From NCBI GenBank assembly GCA_029721435.1, contig CM056576.1, forward strand, positions 122,191,166 to 122,255,165: a DNA stretch of 64,000 nt. Direction: 5' to 3'. The notes beneath the pieces are model-generated. The model was not told the DNA's origin, ran no database searches, and worked only from the letters and a program-made list of their open reading frames with translations. The translations under genes were made by a program, and so were the position numbers. Numbering within the stretch: the stretch's first letter is position 1; each line of letters begins with the position of its first letter. Source of the stretch: Gymnothorax reevesii (Eukaryota > Chordata > Actinopteri > Anguilliformes > Muraenidae). Of the stretch, positions 13,193 to 25,098 are shown one piece after another.

Positions 13193-14800
13193 CAACCCCA
13201 ATTCCGAAATAGTTGGGACAAAATGTAAATTGTGAATAAAATCAAAATGCAATGACTTTCAAATCACAGCAGCCAGTATTTTATTCACAATAGAATAGAG
13301 ATAACATAGCAAATGTTGAAACTGAGAAATTTTACAAGTTTATCTACAAACTGAGCTCATTTCAAATTTGATAGCTGCTACAGGTCTCTAAAAAGTTGGG
13401 ACAGGGGCCTGTTTACCATGGTGTAGCATCCCCTCTTCGTTGTAACACAGAGTGGAGGCCTCTGGGCATTGAGGAGACAAGTTTCTTGAGTTCAGCCATT
13501 GGAAATTGATCCCACTCTTGTTTAATACAGGCTTGCAGCTGCTGGAGAGTTTTGGGTCTCCTTTGATGGACTTTTCGTTTAATTATGCGCCAAATGTTCT
13601 CAATCGGTGAAAGATCAGGACTGCAGGCAGGCGAGTTTAGCTCCCAGACTCTTCTACTATGAAGCCATATTGTTGAAATAGCTGAAGTCTGTTGTTTTGC
13701 ATTGTCCTGCTGAAATACGCAAGGCCTTTCCTGGAATAGGTGTCATCTGGAGGGGAGCATATGTTGCTCTAAAAACTTTATATACCTTTCAACATTCATG
13801 GTGTTTTTTAAAACATGCAAGAGTCCCACACCATATGCACAAATGCATCCCCATACCATCAGAGATGCTGGCTTTTGAGCTGAACGCTGATAACAGGAGG
13901 GGTGGTCTTTCTCCGCTTTGGCCCCGAGGACACGATGCCCATGATTTCCAGCAAGAATGTCAAATTTGGACTCGTCTGACCACAGGACACTTTGCCACTT
14001 GCTACAGTCCACTGTAAATGAGCCTTGGCCCACAGAACAAGGCGGCACTTCTGGATCATGCTTGACAATGGCTTCCTTTTCGTATGACAGAGATTTAAGT
14101 GGCATCTGTGGATGGCACGGCGGACTGTGTTAACAGACAGTGGTTTCTAGAAGTATTCTTGGTCCCATTAAGTAATGTCAATGTCAGAATCATGCCGGTG
14201 AGTGATGCAGTGGCATCTGAGGGCCCGAAGATCACGGGCATCCAGTAAAGGTCTTCAGCCTTGTTTCTTATGCACAGAGATTTTTCAAGTTTTTCTGAAT
14301 CTTTTGATGATGTTATGCACTGTCGATGATGAGACCTTCAAAGCCTTTGCAATTTGACATTGAGGAATGTTGTTTTTAAAGTATTCCACATTTTTTAATG
14401 CAAGCCTTCACAGGTTGGAGAGCCTCTGACCATCTTTACTTCTGAGAAACTCAGCCTCTCGAAGACATCCCTTTTATAGCCAGTCATGTTACACACCTGA
14501 GACCAGTTAACTAAATTAGTTGCAAAATATTCTTTCAGCTGATTTTCTTATATACTGTATTAATTGTTTTTTTAGCCCTTATTTGCCTGTGTCCAAACTT
14601 TTTTGAGACCTGCTGCAGCTAAAAAATTTTAAATAAGCTCATTTTGTGGATAAAAATGTAAAATGTCTCAGTTTCAACTTTTGTGATATTATCTATCTTC
14701 TACTATCAATAACGTATTGGCTCATGTGATCTGAAAGTCATTGCATTTTGATTTTATTCACAATTTACACTTTGTCCCAACCATTTTGGAATTGGGTTTG
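13193..14800 (-). mobile_element. Tc1/mariner transposon, family with CAACCCCAATTCC ends, about 1.6 kb
   Basis: The left end 13193-13265 and right end 14735-14800 are inverted copies: CAACCCCAATTCC plus TTGGGACAAA plus GTGAATAAAATCAAAATGCA, against the reverse complement at the right. TA follows the right end (14801-14802); the left TA has changed to TG. The interior carries a minus-strand transposase relic. A solo end of the same family lies at 63.7-63.8 kb. Confidence 0.9.
13743..14105 (-). pseudogene. Tc1/mariner transposase fragment
   Basis: 120 codons remain open. They include [11 protein letters not shown] (first catalytic Asp) and [14 protein letters not shown], the conserved tryptophan-glycine block between the first and second catalytic Asp. 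The stretch ends at HMLPSR. Sequence further along the minus strand (toward 13450) resembles the C-terminal half but contains stops. The DNA-binding domain lies toward 14480 and is broken. It is a dead copy. Confidence 0.85.
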
Positions 14801-16760
14801 TACAACGTACTATGATGTGAAATAAGATTTTCTGTTTATTGGGTGAATGTTAAGCTTGTGTTATTTTCAGCTGCCTCATCCTTAGAGGTCATTTGCTGTG
14901 TACGGGGGAAGTTAACAGATTGATTTCACGGCATCTTCAGCGCCAGCTTTCTAGCTGTAGGGCACAGTATTACACTTGCAGTGGGAATGTTGACTCCAGA
15001 ATGTTTAGTATTTTAAATGCAATTACTAGCTGTGGCAAAATTTGAAGTGTGTTTTTTGAAACAGTTAGCAAACATCATCATCAATCTCCAAAATGAATAG
15101 CAATTTGTGAATATGCAAAGGGATAATATAAAGAACTTACATAATTATACCATTTCATGATTTGAACGAAAGTGTGCAGTGAAGGTTTGTTGTATTCTAT
15201 AAGCTGGCCTCTGCCCATAGGCCAAAACACAGTAATAATGAAAAAAAAAGAGAAATGCATGTATAACCTCAATCGCACCTTTGTAAGGCAGCATATTTTC
15301 AGCCTCATCCATACTTTCTGGCACAGGATTAATCCCTCTGCTACCATGCTCGAAAAATAAATGGCACAGATACACTTGCCGAAGAAGCAGAGCCCAGCTC
15401 GCGAGGCACTGTCTTGATAAATTGGATCTAACGTCTTGACAGCCTCGAGTGGACGCACTGAGAGACAATACAGGGAGATATCTGCATGAGCACGACTGTA
15501 GAGGAAAACCAGGTCACAGCCCACAGCGACCGAAACTGTGAACAGAGCCGCCCGATATCTCCCAGGAGACATGGCCAGTGGAGCGTGTAAGTTGGCAGAC
15601 GTACGACCACCAATGACTAAAACAAGTGACTTCATGCTTTAAGCTGAGACAAGCTGGCTGCAAAGCAGCGCCTGTCTTCATTCCATTAGCAGTTCTTAGT
15701 CAAGGTGAAGCACAGAGGGAGGACGCATTAACAAGTGGCTTTCGGTTGTTAACTTCAAGAGTAAATAAGAGGCCTGCATTTTTCATTCCATAACTCACAG
15801 CTTAACGTGATCCACATGAGACCTAAATAAATAATTAGACAGTTCCGAAACATGAATCGTCTTTTTAGAAAATGTGTGGCTTGACTCTGAGCAATGCATT
15901 GTACCGCCAGAACAGCATTATTGCCCAAGAGAGAGCAAGAACGGACAAATTAAAGGCCGAGGAAGGAAAAGAACGTTCAGGGAGAAAGTTCTGGAATCTG
16001 ATTTAGAAAAAGCCTTTCTTCTGTCAGCAATACAGCACCAACAGTTTTTCATTTTAACAGTCAAAACCGTAACAAAGTGTATAACGCCATCTCTGGCGCA
16101 AAAAGGTAAACATATGTTGCTCAATAACATATTGCGTTAAAGCGTGCAGTACAAAATATAAATGCTGACTATTTTAAGTGGAATACAAGAATAACTTTTC
16201 ATGCTTCGTCACATATTTTTTGATCTATATTATACACCCAGGCAATGAACTATGGAAGTAAATTAACAAGGAAATGTTTTCACATCTTTTGTGTTTGCTT
16301 TCATGACTAAATTTATCATTATAAGAAACAAACCCATTGATTTCCCAAGTTTGAAAACATTGCAATTTTATACTGATTCACTCCCAACCCCGCAAGCCCC
16401 CCCCCCCGGCAACATCTGTACCGTAGCACTGCAGCAGTATGTCCAGTGGGGGCGTTCTTCCCTGGGAGCAACCAGTTAGTCCTGCCAGTGCGTATATGCG
16501 TTATCAGCAAAGGTTGCTGTTGATTTTCTAACTAGGACAGGAAGGCTGAGCAATTAAGTCCTAATTAGGAGGAACTGAGATGCCCAGAAGGGGTGAGATG
16601 GTTGGCGGGGGGCAGAAATCCAACACCAAAAATCATAAATAAATGAACAACTGCTTTCAATTTTTCTTCTCTGCGGGCATAGGAACCCCAGATCTGATTG
16701 TTTTATCTGTGCGCAGTGAATAGTATGGCTCAGTGCAAAAAGCACAAGCATTTACTCTTC
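14801..16760. other. Intergenic; long open frame at 15081-15635
   Basis: Holds a 184-codon open frame on the minus strand (15081-15635), the longest in the window, with two other frames also open in places. Its translation resembles nothing I recognise. Open reading in several frames points to low local stop density rather than a gene. No repeat recognised. Confidence 0.35.
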
Positions 16761-16966
16761 GCCAGCAGCCATACCACCATTCAATCTGCCCCAGTCAAGT
16801 GGCTGACACTAAGCAGGTTTACCCTTAGTTAGTATTTAGATGGGTGACCACCTGGGAAAATGATGTTGTTCCTGTAAATGAAGTCAGTGAGCCAGTGGGG
16901 GGCAGTCTTCTCAGTGGTTGAACAATCCCTAATGCCCCAGAGTAGTGATGAATATGCTGTGGTTTG
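16761..16966 (+). mobile_element. 5S-rRNA-derived SINE, 5' half
   Basis: The first 120 bp are a diverged 5S rRNA: GCCATACCACC near the 5' end, CTAAGCAGG (box A) and TTAGTATTTAGATGGGTGAC plus CACCTGGGAA (box C), the internal RNA polymerase III promoter of 5S genes. SINE-specific body follows (GAGCCAGTGGGGGGCAGTCT, AATGCCCCAGAGTAGTGATG), as in the common fish 5S-derived (SINE3-type) family. The copy breaks near 16966 and resumes at about 18985. Confidence 0.82.
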
Positions 16967-18984
16967 GATTAGACTTTAACCCCATCACGCAAATGGGTAA
17001 GGTCACGGTATCGTTTTCCTGTAGATGGGACAAAAACAAAACTCATGGTCTTCTGCACACGTCCCTCCCTACTATAGTTCTGTGAAATGTTTTGCATTTA
17101 TTTGGAAGACATTACTATGAACTACAATTGTGCCGAAGCAAAATTATATCACTTTTGTGTAAATGACTCTTTTGTCTTAAGGAAGCTTTATTGTAGATGG
17201 GACAGCTTGTGACATTGTTTTTAGACCCTTCGTGGAAAATCAAAATCCCTGATATGTTAAATATTTTCAAGGAGCTAGTTCAATTGATCTATGAAGTAAA
17301 GTAACTGCCGTACAGCATGGAGAAAAAAATATTAAATCATCAATATTAAGATAATGAGACCAAATAATAAGATTTGCAGATGGGACACACAGAAAGTTTG
17401 TAGATGGGACAGATATGGGGCACAGGCAATTCTATGAGTTAATGGGAGTTGATAGGAGTATAAAGCACTCAGGTTAGTGCAACCAGGATGATTACAAGAA
17501 CAACATCAACTTAAGAGTACTAAAAGCAATATCTTGTAGAACAATCGACTAATTACAACAACTAATTAGGCTTAATTAGGAAATAAAAAATACATGATCA
17601 TTTTGTTCCTGATGACACATAACTTCCTCACAATACAATACAAGCTAAAAAATGTACATATATTCTATGTCATATTTTGCAAGTTACTAAACTCTGTGGC
17701 ACTAATTACTTGTTTGTGCCGCATAAGTTATGTTTGCCACATCTCCATTCATAAGATATGATTTGATCCAGTGCACATACTTTTCTGTTCAGTGAGTTTC
17801 TTTTATATCGAGGTGACAGTTGTTGAAAATGACCTTTTTGATTCTGATCTTGAGTTAGCGTCAATAGTACACTATCAATAGATCAATCAGTGGTCAACAT
17901 TTCGTCTGATAATCTACTCAAAGTCACATCAAAGCTTATTAAAATACTGACTATGTCGATGAAAAAAACTAATATCGGTGAAAAAATTCTTATTGATTGT
18001 ATTTCGCCTAATCAGTATTCGCTAAGTATACTGATTAGCAGTGTTCTAGTATTATTGCATGTGATCAGGTCAACCATAAGCTGAATGAAGAAAAAAATCA
18101 AAAATTGAGGAAAAACTAATTAGTGATTACTAATTGCCCCAATTAACATTTACTAATTGGACAAATTAACATTGTTTTAGTGGCACATATCATCAGATCA
18201 ACTAAAAGCTGAAATATAACGATATGAATATCTTAACACTCCTAGAAACTAGCATTTTAAAATTGTCCCATCTACAGAGATGTCCCATCTACAAGCTTGT
18301 ACCATCTACAATGTGTAGATGGGACACATTTTCTCTATTATTTTACTGAACACAGTTATTTTCTGAAAATTTCAACTAAATCAGTTCTATCCATTTTATA
18401 CTCAAGCAAGAAGAAAAAAAGGACTATTTGATTTGAAACTGAATTGTGTCTCAGAGAAACTTTTGTATCTCAAAATCTAAATTAATTAATTCACCGCGTA
18501 AGTCTTTTGCTTAAGCACCTTCCAGTGAATTGTAAACATCAATTTTTGTACAGAGAATGTCTCATCTGATGCCCAATCAATCTGCAAAATTTGAAAGCCA
18601 TAGCTACTATGCCTTGGCTGTGAAACAATAAAATCATGTGTCTCATCTACATATCTCATTAACCAATATTTCTTTATTAATGCTCTTATATCTCGAGAAC
18701 GAAACAAGATGTGAACAAACAGTTTTCAGATTCAAGAGTTTCAACCATTTTATGTCCCATCTTCATTAAAAAATCAATACTATCTGACAAAAAAAAATTT
18801 GACACTCTTGTCGCAAATACTGTGACTGCACCCAAATATAGATGCCGGCGTTCGCAAATTCCAAATTTTTATTGCTAAATAATTCTGTAATTGAATTTAC
18901 TAATATCTTGCTTCACTGGAATAATTTCCTCAGTCTTTGTGACACAAATACTGAGTTGTAAAGCCGTAATTAAGCTCATGCACC
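16967..18984. mobile_element. Unclassified 2-kb element with ten copies of a 13-bp motif, inserted in the 5S-SINE
   Basis: Sequence that splits the SINE. It carries TGTAGATGGGACA (or one mismatch) at 17020, 17192, 17375, 17399 and 18314 on plus, and the reverse complement at 18264, 18281, 18298, 18639 and 18753. Plus copies fill the left part and minus copies the right part, apart from 18314. Candidate inner inverted repeats are 16994-17011 and 18817-18834 (14 of 18 match). There is no ORF above about 75 codons, so it is non-autonomous. The layout resembles subterminal transposase-binding repeats of CACTA/EnSpm or hAT-type elements, but the ends are not those of a family I can name. Confidence 0.6.
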
Positions 18985-19335
18985 ACAAAAAGGGGCGTTA
19001 TTTGTATTATGCATAAACTGAGGTCCTGACTTAGTGTTTTCATCTAACATCCCATGTCATGCTTTGACTAGAGTTGGGGACTCCCTGGTGCCCTGGCTTA
19101 ATTTCAACCTGCAACCTTATCATCCTGTTATTTAATTTGCTGTGCAAATTGTCCTCTCCCTCTTCAGCTGATGTGTGGTGAGCGTTCTGACTCAAAATGG
19201 CTGCCTAGCATCACCCCAGTTGGATGCTTCATATTGGTGGAGGCAAGGTAAGATTATTCAATATGACTGTTAAGTGCTTTGATTACTTATGAGAAAGCGC
19301 CCTGCAACTGCAATGCCAATTCATTCATTCATTAT
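18985..19335 (+). mobile_element. 5S-rRNA-derived SINE, 3' half
   Basis: Continues the SINE body in the same orientation: AAACTGAGGTCCTGACTTAG, then GATGTGTGGTGAGCGTTCTG and AAAATGGCTGCCTAGCATCA, ending in an (ATTC)n tail at about 19320-19335. These blocks follow in this order in the fish family as I remember it, so this and the 16761-16966 piece are one insertion. Confidence 0.78.
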
Positions 19336-20258
19336 GCTCGTCTTAAAAATTTAGCAGCAGACTAGACTGCTAGAATGTGATGCCCTTGCCGCCCAATTAT
19401 GGCAGAGCACTTCTATTTATTTAATTGCAGATATGATTCAGACCAGACAGAATGATCAGCCACACTTTTTTTCTCAATGTTTTCATCCATGAAATTGAAA
19501 TCTATTCATTGTTGAAACTTTTCATCATTATACCCAAGAACAGATCGAGCCTCACAGCCAGACGAAACACTACTTTGAGGTTGCAGGCTTCAAAGGCCTC
19601 GCTGACCTGTTTGCTTAGGGGCCTCAAACCAAGTTCTTCTCAGCAGCTCTTTGTGTTTCATTATTAATATGTTTCTTCTCAAGTTTCTCTCGGACCCAGA
19701 ACTTTAAATAAAACATCGTTCGGTTCATGAAAGATTATGAAAGAGCAGTGTGCGGCAACAGGAGGAGTAAATACGGCCCAATTCACTTTGGTGTATAACG
19801 TCAATGCCGTTACCAACTCGCAGTCCGTACCCTACAGGCAAACTGGCTAAAACCACCAATGGATGGCTAAGCTTTTTTCCTGAAAAATATACTATTTCTT
19901 CCTTTTATCCTACTGCAAATCAATTCCAAGCCTTACATCAGAACCCTGTAAAGTAACTTCAAACAGCAAAACATAGTCAGAAAATACATATTATGGCTTC
20001 ATCAGGCTGAATTGTAAGTCTGGAGTGAGAGGAATCTCTTCGCTCAGACCTTTGAAAGTGAACAAAACAGTTTGGTTCTTCCTAAATTGCACACAGCACC
20101 TGATAATTTGTTTGGATAAAGGGTTGTTCCCAGTTGCTTCAGTTTAATAATTGTTCAGTCATATGGCCAGAATAATTGGGAAGTATATATTACATCAATT
20201 AATCACTACATGAAATCACCCTGATAATATTGTGGAAGTATCCCTGTTCCCGCAAAAA
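19336..20258. other. Intergenic, nothing recognised
   Basis: No gene or repeat recognised. The short plus ORF at 19452-19667 has no family resemblance. Confidence 0.4.
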
Positions 20259-20940
20259 TTATTCCATAAAACTGACGTCCACTTGAATTCCCAGACCCTG
20301 GGTTTCCCAGAAGAACAATTCCCAGAGTATCACACTCCTTCCACCTGGTTGTTTTTTTCCTGCAGTGCATCCTAGTGCCATCTCTTCCCCAAGTAAATGG
20401 TTTGCACTTTTCCGGTCGATGTAAATGAAATAAAAGAAGATGGGTCTCACTAGACCAGGCAACCTTAAATTGCTCAAAGGTCCACCTCCAATGTTCACAC
20501 GCCCATTATAAGCACTGTTGGTGGTGGAACGGGGTAGAACGGGCACTCCGATTGGTCTGCAGCTACAAGTGCAATGCGTGGCTGGGTGCACTTTGCTAAA
20601 GGTTGTGACGCATTCTTCATGTACGTATGAGTAAAATTCTCTGTGATGTGCTACTGTAGCCTTTCAGTTAATCCGGACCAGGCGAGATAGTCTTTATTGC
20701 TCTTGTGCATCCATAAGCCTCGGGCATCTAGCATCTAGAGGCCAGTTGATGGTTTTTCCCTCCTTGGACCACTCTCAGTCGGTACTCACCTTGGTGGCTT
20801 TTAGCATCCTTGAAGCCTTGCCCCGCTGAGATGCTCTGACCCTGTCATCTGCCCATAATGATTTGATCCTGGTCACAGTCACTCAAGTCCCATTGCTCCC
20901 GCATTCAACATGCCGACAGCAGGAAATGACTGTTTGCATG
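20259..20940 (-). pseudogene. Degenerate Tc1-like transposase remnant, a further family
   Basis: Minus-strand translation of 20259-20591 contains CRPIGVPVLPR, LVRPIFFYF and QPGGRSVILWELFFWE, matching the catalytic half of a common fish Tc1-like transposase (typically SDESRF, then GGxSVMLWxMFCWE). DNA-level matches to its N-terminal half continue to about 20930 (CCTTGGACCACT, GAGATGCTCTGACC, CACAGTCACTCAAGTCCCAT). The expected SDE aspartate is not preserved in the reading frame. TIRs were not located. Confidence 0.7.
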
Positions 20941-21548
20941 CCATATTAATATTTTAATATTATCACATTTTTTGAGCAAGTTTATATGCATTTCTGTCTG
21001 CCTGTTCACCATTTGTCACAGTATTAACAAATAAAGCCGCTACCTATTTTAGGCGAAGACATGCAACATCACAAGGTCAGGGCCCAAAGCTTAATCTTAA
21101 AGTTGAGACAGCCTCAAAGCATAACCTGGGTGTACTTTCGAGCCTAGTAATTATGGTATTAAACTATTTGTAATAGTTTGGGCAAATAATTATTTGAATC
21201 AGACTTGAAGGAGATATATCATGCCATTTTCACTGTGCTAATGTTCCCATTGTGTCAGTTCTGAACACCTACTGAGTAATTTCGCACGACTTTCAGTTCG
21301 AAAAACTCGCTACTTTTCTCAGAGCTGCACCCAGAAAAATAACCATTTTAATAGCCTTGCAGCCTCTTCCTGAAAACGGACGCTTTTGGACTATACTCTG
21401 CCATGATTGGGCGGAACTAGAGGCAGAAGGAGCGGACATATCATTGTCCTTCATGATGTATCTTACACTGATGTGCAGTCGGAGGTAAGTTACGTGAAAC
21501 AAACGATAACTCCTTATTACTTTGCTTAATTAGCAGTCAGAGGATTTA
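20941..21548. other. Intergenic, nothing recognised
   Basis: AT-rich. The minus ORF at 21293-21502 has no recognisable domain. Confidence 0.35.
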
Positions 21549-22560
21549 TTAAAGGGGACCTAATATGCTATTTTTCCAATTATATATTTTGGTCTTTGAC
21601 TCCCCCAGAGTACTCCTGATTGCACAAAGTAAAAAAAGGGTACTTGTTTCGCTCGTACTGCCATCCTCAAAAAACCCCATTTGTATTCCATAGTAGTCTC
21701 TGCCTGAAATGCCTAATTGGGGTGGATCTTCCGCTATGGCCCCCACTCCCTGTGTGCCCACTTTCTTCTGACTGGCTAGCTCTGTGGAGGGCGGATCTAG
21801 GCGGGAGGATGCAGTTTCACAGTGGAACATGAGACGTGTCTACCATCTGAGCAAAGAAATCAGCGGGAAATTCTGCAATAAAACGCAATATATGTGTCTA
21901 GATCTAATGAAATTAACTTGTTCTAATAAACACAACAGCGAAAGTGGAAGATGCAGTGCAAAAGTCTGGCAGCTCAAGCACGAATTTGCTATCGGCTGCA
22001 GTTTGCTACGGCAGCAGTTGGTGAGAACAGCGGTTTTTCTATTCCTAGTTAGGATGCAGGGGAAGCTAGAATCCACCCCATATAGACACATTTGTAGAAC
22101 GGGTCGACATGCCAAAGTGTAGACCGGAAACCGTAGAAATCCGTTGGGTCTGAGTTCAGAGGGAAACATGGACAATGAGGGGCAGCTAAAAGTGAACCAA
22201 CAGCTTATGGACTGCTTTGGTGTGTATTAGGACCTGCTGGTTCGTGTGCATAACTGTGGTTTGTTGTTAGCGTGGAGAAATTAACAGCTTCTGCGCTGGT
22301 ATATGACGGAGTGGCAAAAGCTGCAAGCTAAACAGCCTTTTCGGAAATTGCCCGTGGTAATGTATTGCTTCGGAATGAATAGCTTTTCATCGTGGAAAAT
22401 GGGCGCATTATGGATAGCGTACGAGAGCTAGACAGAGCTCCGGTTACGTCATGAACATGATACAGGTTTTAAATTTCTCAACCCATATTCCTATTTCGCT
22501 CAGACTCTGCCCTCAGTTTGTTCGAGCCAGTATAAAACTACGTCACCTCAAGATACAATA
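21549..22560. other. Possible DNA-transposon-derived repeat beginning TTAA-AGGGGACC
   Basis: TTAA at 21549-21552 is followed by AGGGGACCTAATATGCTATT, a start I recall from an abundant fish non-autonomous element, possibly TTAA-specific. Several opposing ORFs cover 21549-22175, none coding-like. A matching right end was not found. Confidence 0.3.
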
Positions 22561-22752
22561 ACCATGCTTTTTCCCCCAGACCCATTATTCACGATCGACA
22601 CCGGGGCCGTAGCCACTCGCCGCTGGTCCTCTACCATTTGCGTCAAGTCTTAATTAGATCCAAATCCTCTACTTGGCACTCAAGCTATATTCGCAAAAAT
22701 GTTGACAACGTATGAAGAGCCCATATTTTGTGGATACATGAACACTTTTTGG

Positions 22753-22951
22753 GGCTTGGGAGCCACACAGACTCTGACAAGAGATGTGATCCCCACCCTG
22801 AGTCTAGCCACTCGGGGGGGCACCCAACGTCCGCACAATCACACATCAAGTCAAACACCACACCCGGCCCGATCTCCTATCTGGCCAATCTCCTATCCGC
22901 AATCCCACCCAATACTCTCCTCTACTTTGGGAGACGTCCAGAATTCATTAA
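22753..22951. repeat. Direct repeat, copy 1 (about 200 bp)
   Basis: Shares long runs with 24613-24795 in the same orientation: GGGCTTG-GAGCCACAC, CCCAACGTCCGCACAATCAC, TCCGCAATCCCA and GTCCAGAATTCATTAA. It contains an extra internal repeat of ATCTCCTATC that copy 2 lacks. Family unknown. Confidence 0.85.
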
Positions 22952-23030
22952 AGGGAGTTTCCGATAACCTAAGTTAATGAACAGGGCTACTCCCAATGCG
23001 CCTTCCTATTTGTCCTTACGCTTATATATA
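22952..23030. other. Short spacer before Tc1 element
   Basis: About 80 bp ending in the TA (23029-23030) used by the Tc1 insertion. Confidence 0.5.
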
Positions 23031-24511
23031 AAGTGTCTTGAAAAAGTATTTGCCCCCTTCCTGATTTCTTACTTTTTTTGCACATTGTTCACACTTAAAT
23101 GCTACAGATCATCAAACAAATTTTTATATAAGGCAAAGATAACCCAAGAAAATACAAAATGCAGTTTTGAAATGATGTTTTGATTTATTGAGGGAAAAAG
23201 GCCCTATGTGAAAAAGTAATTAAAAAAAAGTAATCATGAATTAACTGTGAGTGACCACATTTTTAAGTCCAATTTCAGGAGCCACACCCAGGCCTGATTA
23301 CTGCCAGACCAGATGAATCAAGAAATCACTTAAATAGAACCCGTAGGCTAAAAGATCTCAAAAAGTAACATGCCATGCGGTGAACTAAAGAAATTCAAGA
23401 AACAAAGAAATTGACATCTATCTGTCTGGATAGGGTGGCAAAACCACTTCTAAGGCCTTGGGACTCCGGCAAATCACGGTGAAAGCCATTATCCACAAAT
23501 GGAGACAACTTGGAACAGTGGTGAACCTTCCCAGGAGTGGCCGGCCTACCAGAATAGCTCTAAAAGTGCATCGACGACTCATCCAGGAGGTCACAAAGGA
23601 ACCCAGAACAACATCTAAAGAACTGCAGGCCTCACTTGCCTCATTTAAAGTCGTTATTCATGATTCAACAATAAGAAAGAGACTGGGCGAACATGGCATC
23701 CATGGGAGGGTTCCAAGGTGAAAACTACTGCTGACCAAAAAGAGCACAAGGGCTTGTCTCACATTTGCCAAAATACATTTTGATTATCTCCAAGACTTTT
23801 GGGAAAATATTCTGTGGACTGTCAAAGTCAAACATGGTGGTGGTAGTGTGATGGTTTGGGGCTGCTTTGCTGCTTCAGGACCTGGACGACTTGTCGTAAT
23901 TGATGGAAGTATGAATTCTGCTCTCTACCGGAAAATCCTGAAGGAGAATGTCCAACCAGCAGTTGGTGACCTCAAGGTCAAGCGCACTTGGGTTATGCAG
24001 CAGGACAATGATCCGAAACACACAAGCAAGTCCACCTCCGAATTGCTTAAAAAAAACAAACTGAAGGTTTTGGAGTGGCCTAAGCAAAGTCCAGACTTAA
24101 ATCCTACTGAGATGCAGTGGCATGACCTTTAACAGGCCATTCAGGCTCAAAAACCCTCCAATGTGGCTGAATTAAAACATTCTGCAAAGAATGGGCCACA
24201 ATTCCTCCACAGTGATGTGAAAGGCTCATTGCCAGTTATCGCAAACACTGGATTGCTGTTGTTGTTGCAGAGTGTGGCACAACCAGTTATTAGGTTTAGG
24301 TGGCAATTACTTTTTTACACCAGGCCAGGTAGGTTTGGATAGCTTTTTTCCCTTAATAAATTAAATCATCACTCAAAAACTGCATTTTGTATTTACTCAG
24401 GTTGTCTTTGTCTAATATTAAAATTTATTTGCTGATCTGAAACATTTAAGTGTGGCAAATATAAAAAATACAAAATCAGGAAGGGGGCACAAATAGTTTT
24501 TCACAGCACTG
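23031..24511 (+). mobile_element. Tc1-like transposon, family with CAGTGCTGTGAAAAAGTATT ends, 1.48 kb
   Basis: TA is present on both sides (23029-23030 and 24512-24513). The inverted ends run about 200 bp: GAAAAAGTATTTGCCCCCTT and CCTGATTT at the left mirror the right end near 24470-24511. Inner blocks GATTTATTGAGGGAAAAAGG and TTTTTCCCTTAATAAATTAA form the second pair. A related, 5'-truncated copy lies at 60.8-62.0 kb. Confidence 0.93.
23458..24132 (+). pseudogene. Tc1-like transposase, internally deleted
   Basis: The first piece (23458-23721) is the paired helix-turn-helix DNA-binding domain, with the linker PRSGRPTRI. The second (23848-24132) is the catalytic core: [26 protein letters not shown] (second Asp) and SPDLNPTEMQWHDL (Glu). 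At about 23815-23832 the frame jumps from ...LWT straight to KHGG. Compared with the copy at 61 kb, about 90 bp are missing, including the first catalytic Asp (WTDxTKVELF). The protein could not be catalytic. Confidence 0.88.
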
Positions 24512-24612
24512 TACCACATTCCCACAATCCCCACTCATCTCGTTTCTACGTCCCTCCACCCTTCCCCTCTCCAAGAAGGAAGCAAGAAACAGCCACCAAA
24601 TGGGACCCCGGA

Positions 24613-24795
24613 GGGCTTGAGAGCCACACGGACTCCGACAAGAGATGCGAGCCCCACCCTGCGTCTCGCCACCTGGGGGGCGCCCAACGTCCGCACAATC
24701 ACAGACCAAGTCCAACACCACACCCACCTCAATCTCCTGTCCGCAATCCCATCCAATGCTCTTCTCTACTTTGGGAGTGGTCCAGAATTCATTAA
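24613..24795. repeat. Direct repeat, copy 2
   Basis: Partner of 22753-22951, about 100 bp beyond the right end of the Tc1 element. Leaving out the Tc1, the two copies lay roughly 380 bp apart start to start. Confidence 0.85.
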
Positions 24796-25032
24796 CTAAT
24801 TTACTAAGACTAATCAGCAGAATGACGGGCCAATTTCAGTTTCCACGGCATTGTTGCTTTGTGTATCGAACCTGAAATGCCCATGAGGCAGCAAATTTGC
24901 TCATATTGGCTTACAGGAAGCCAACGCAATGCCATTAATAAATAAAACAACCTTTCTTATGCTTTGTTCAATGCTTGGTCAACGTGTTTACGATGTTTTC
25001 CCCCTTAAATGCGAACTTTTTAATGCCATAAA

Positions 25033-25098
<66 letters not shown>

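Noticed and set aside
15081..15635. 184-codon open frame on the minus strand
   Set aside because: The longest in the window, but no domain, no splice-consistent neighbours, and overlapping open frames on the same strand. A frame of this length is roughly what six-frame reading of 64 kb can yield by chance.
16761..16880. A 5S rRNA gene
   Set aside because: Too diverged from 5S and followed by SINE body sequence; it is the SINE head.
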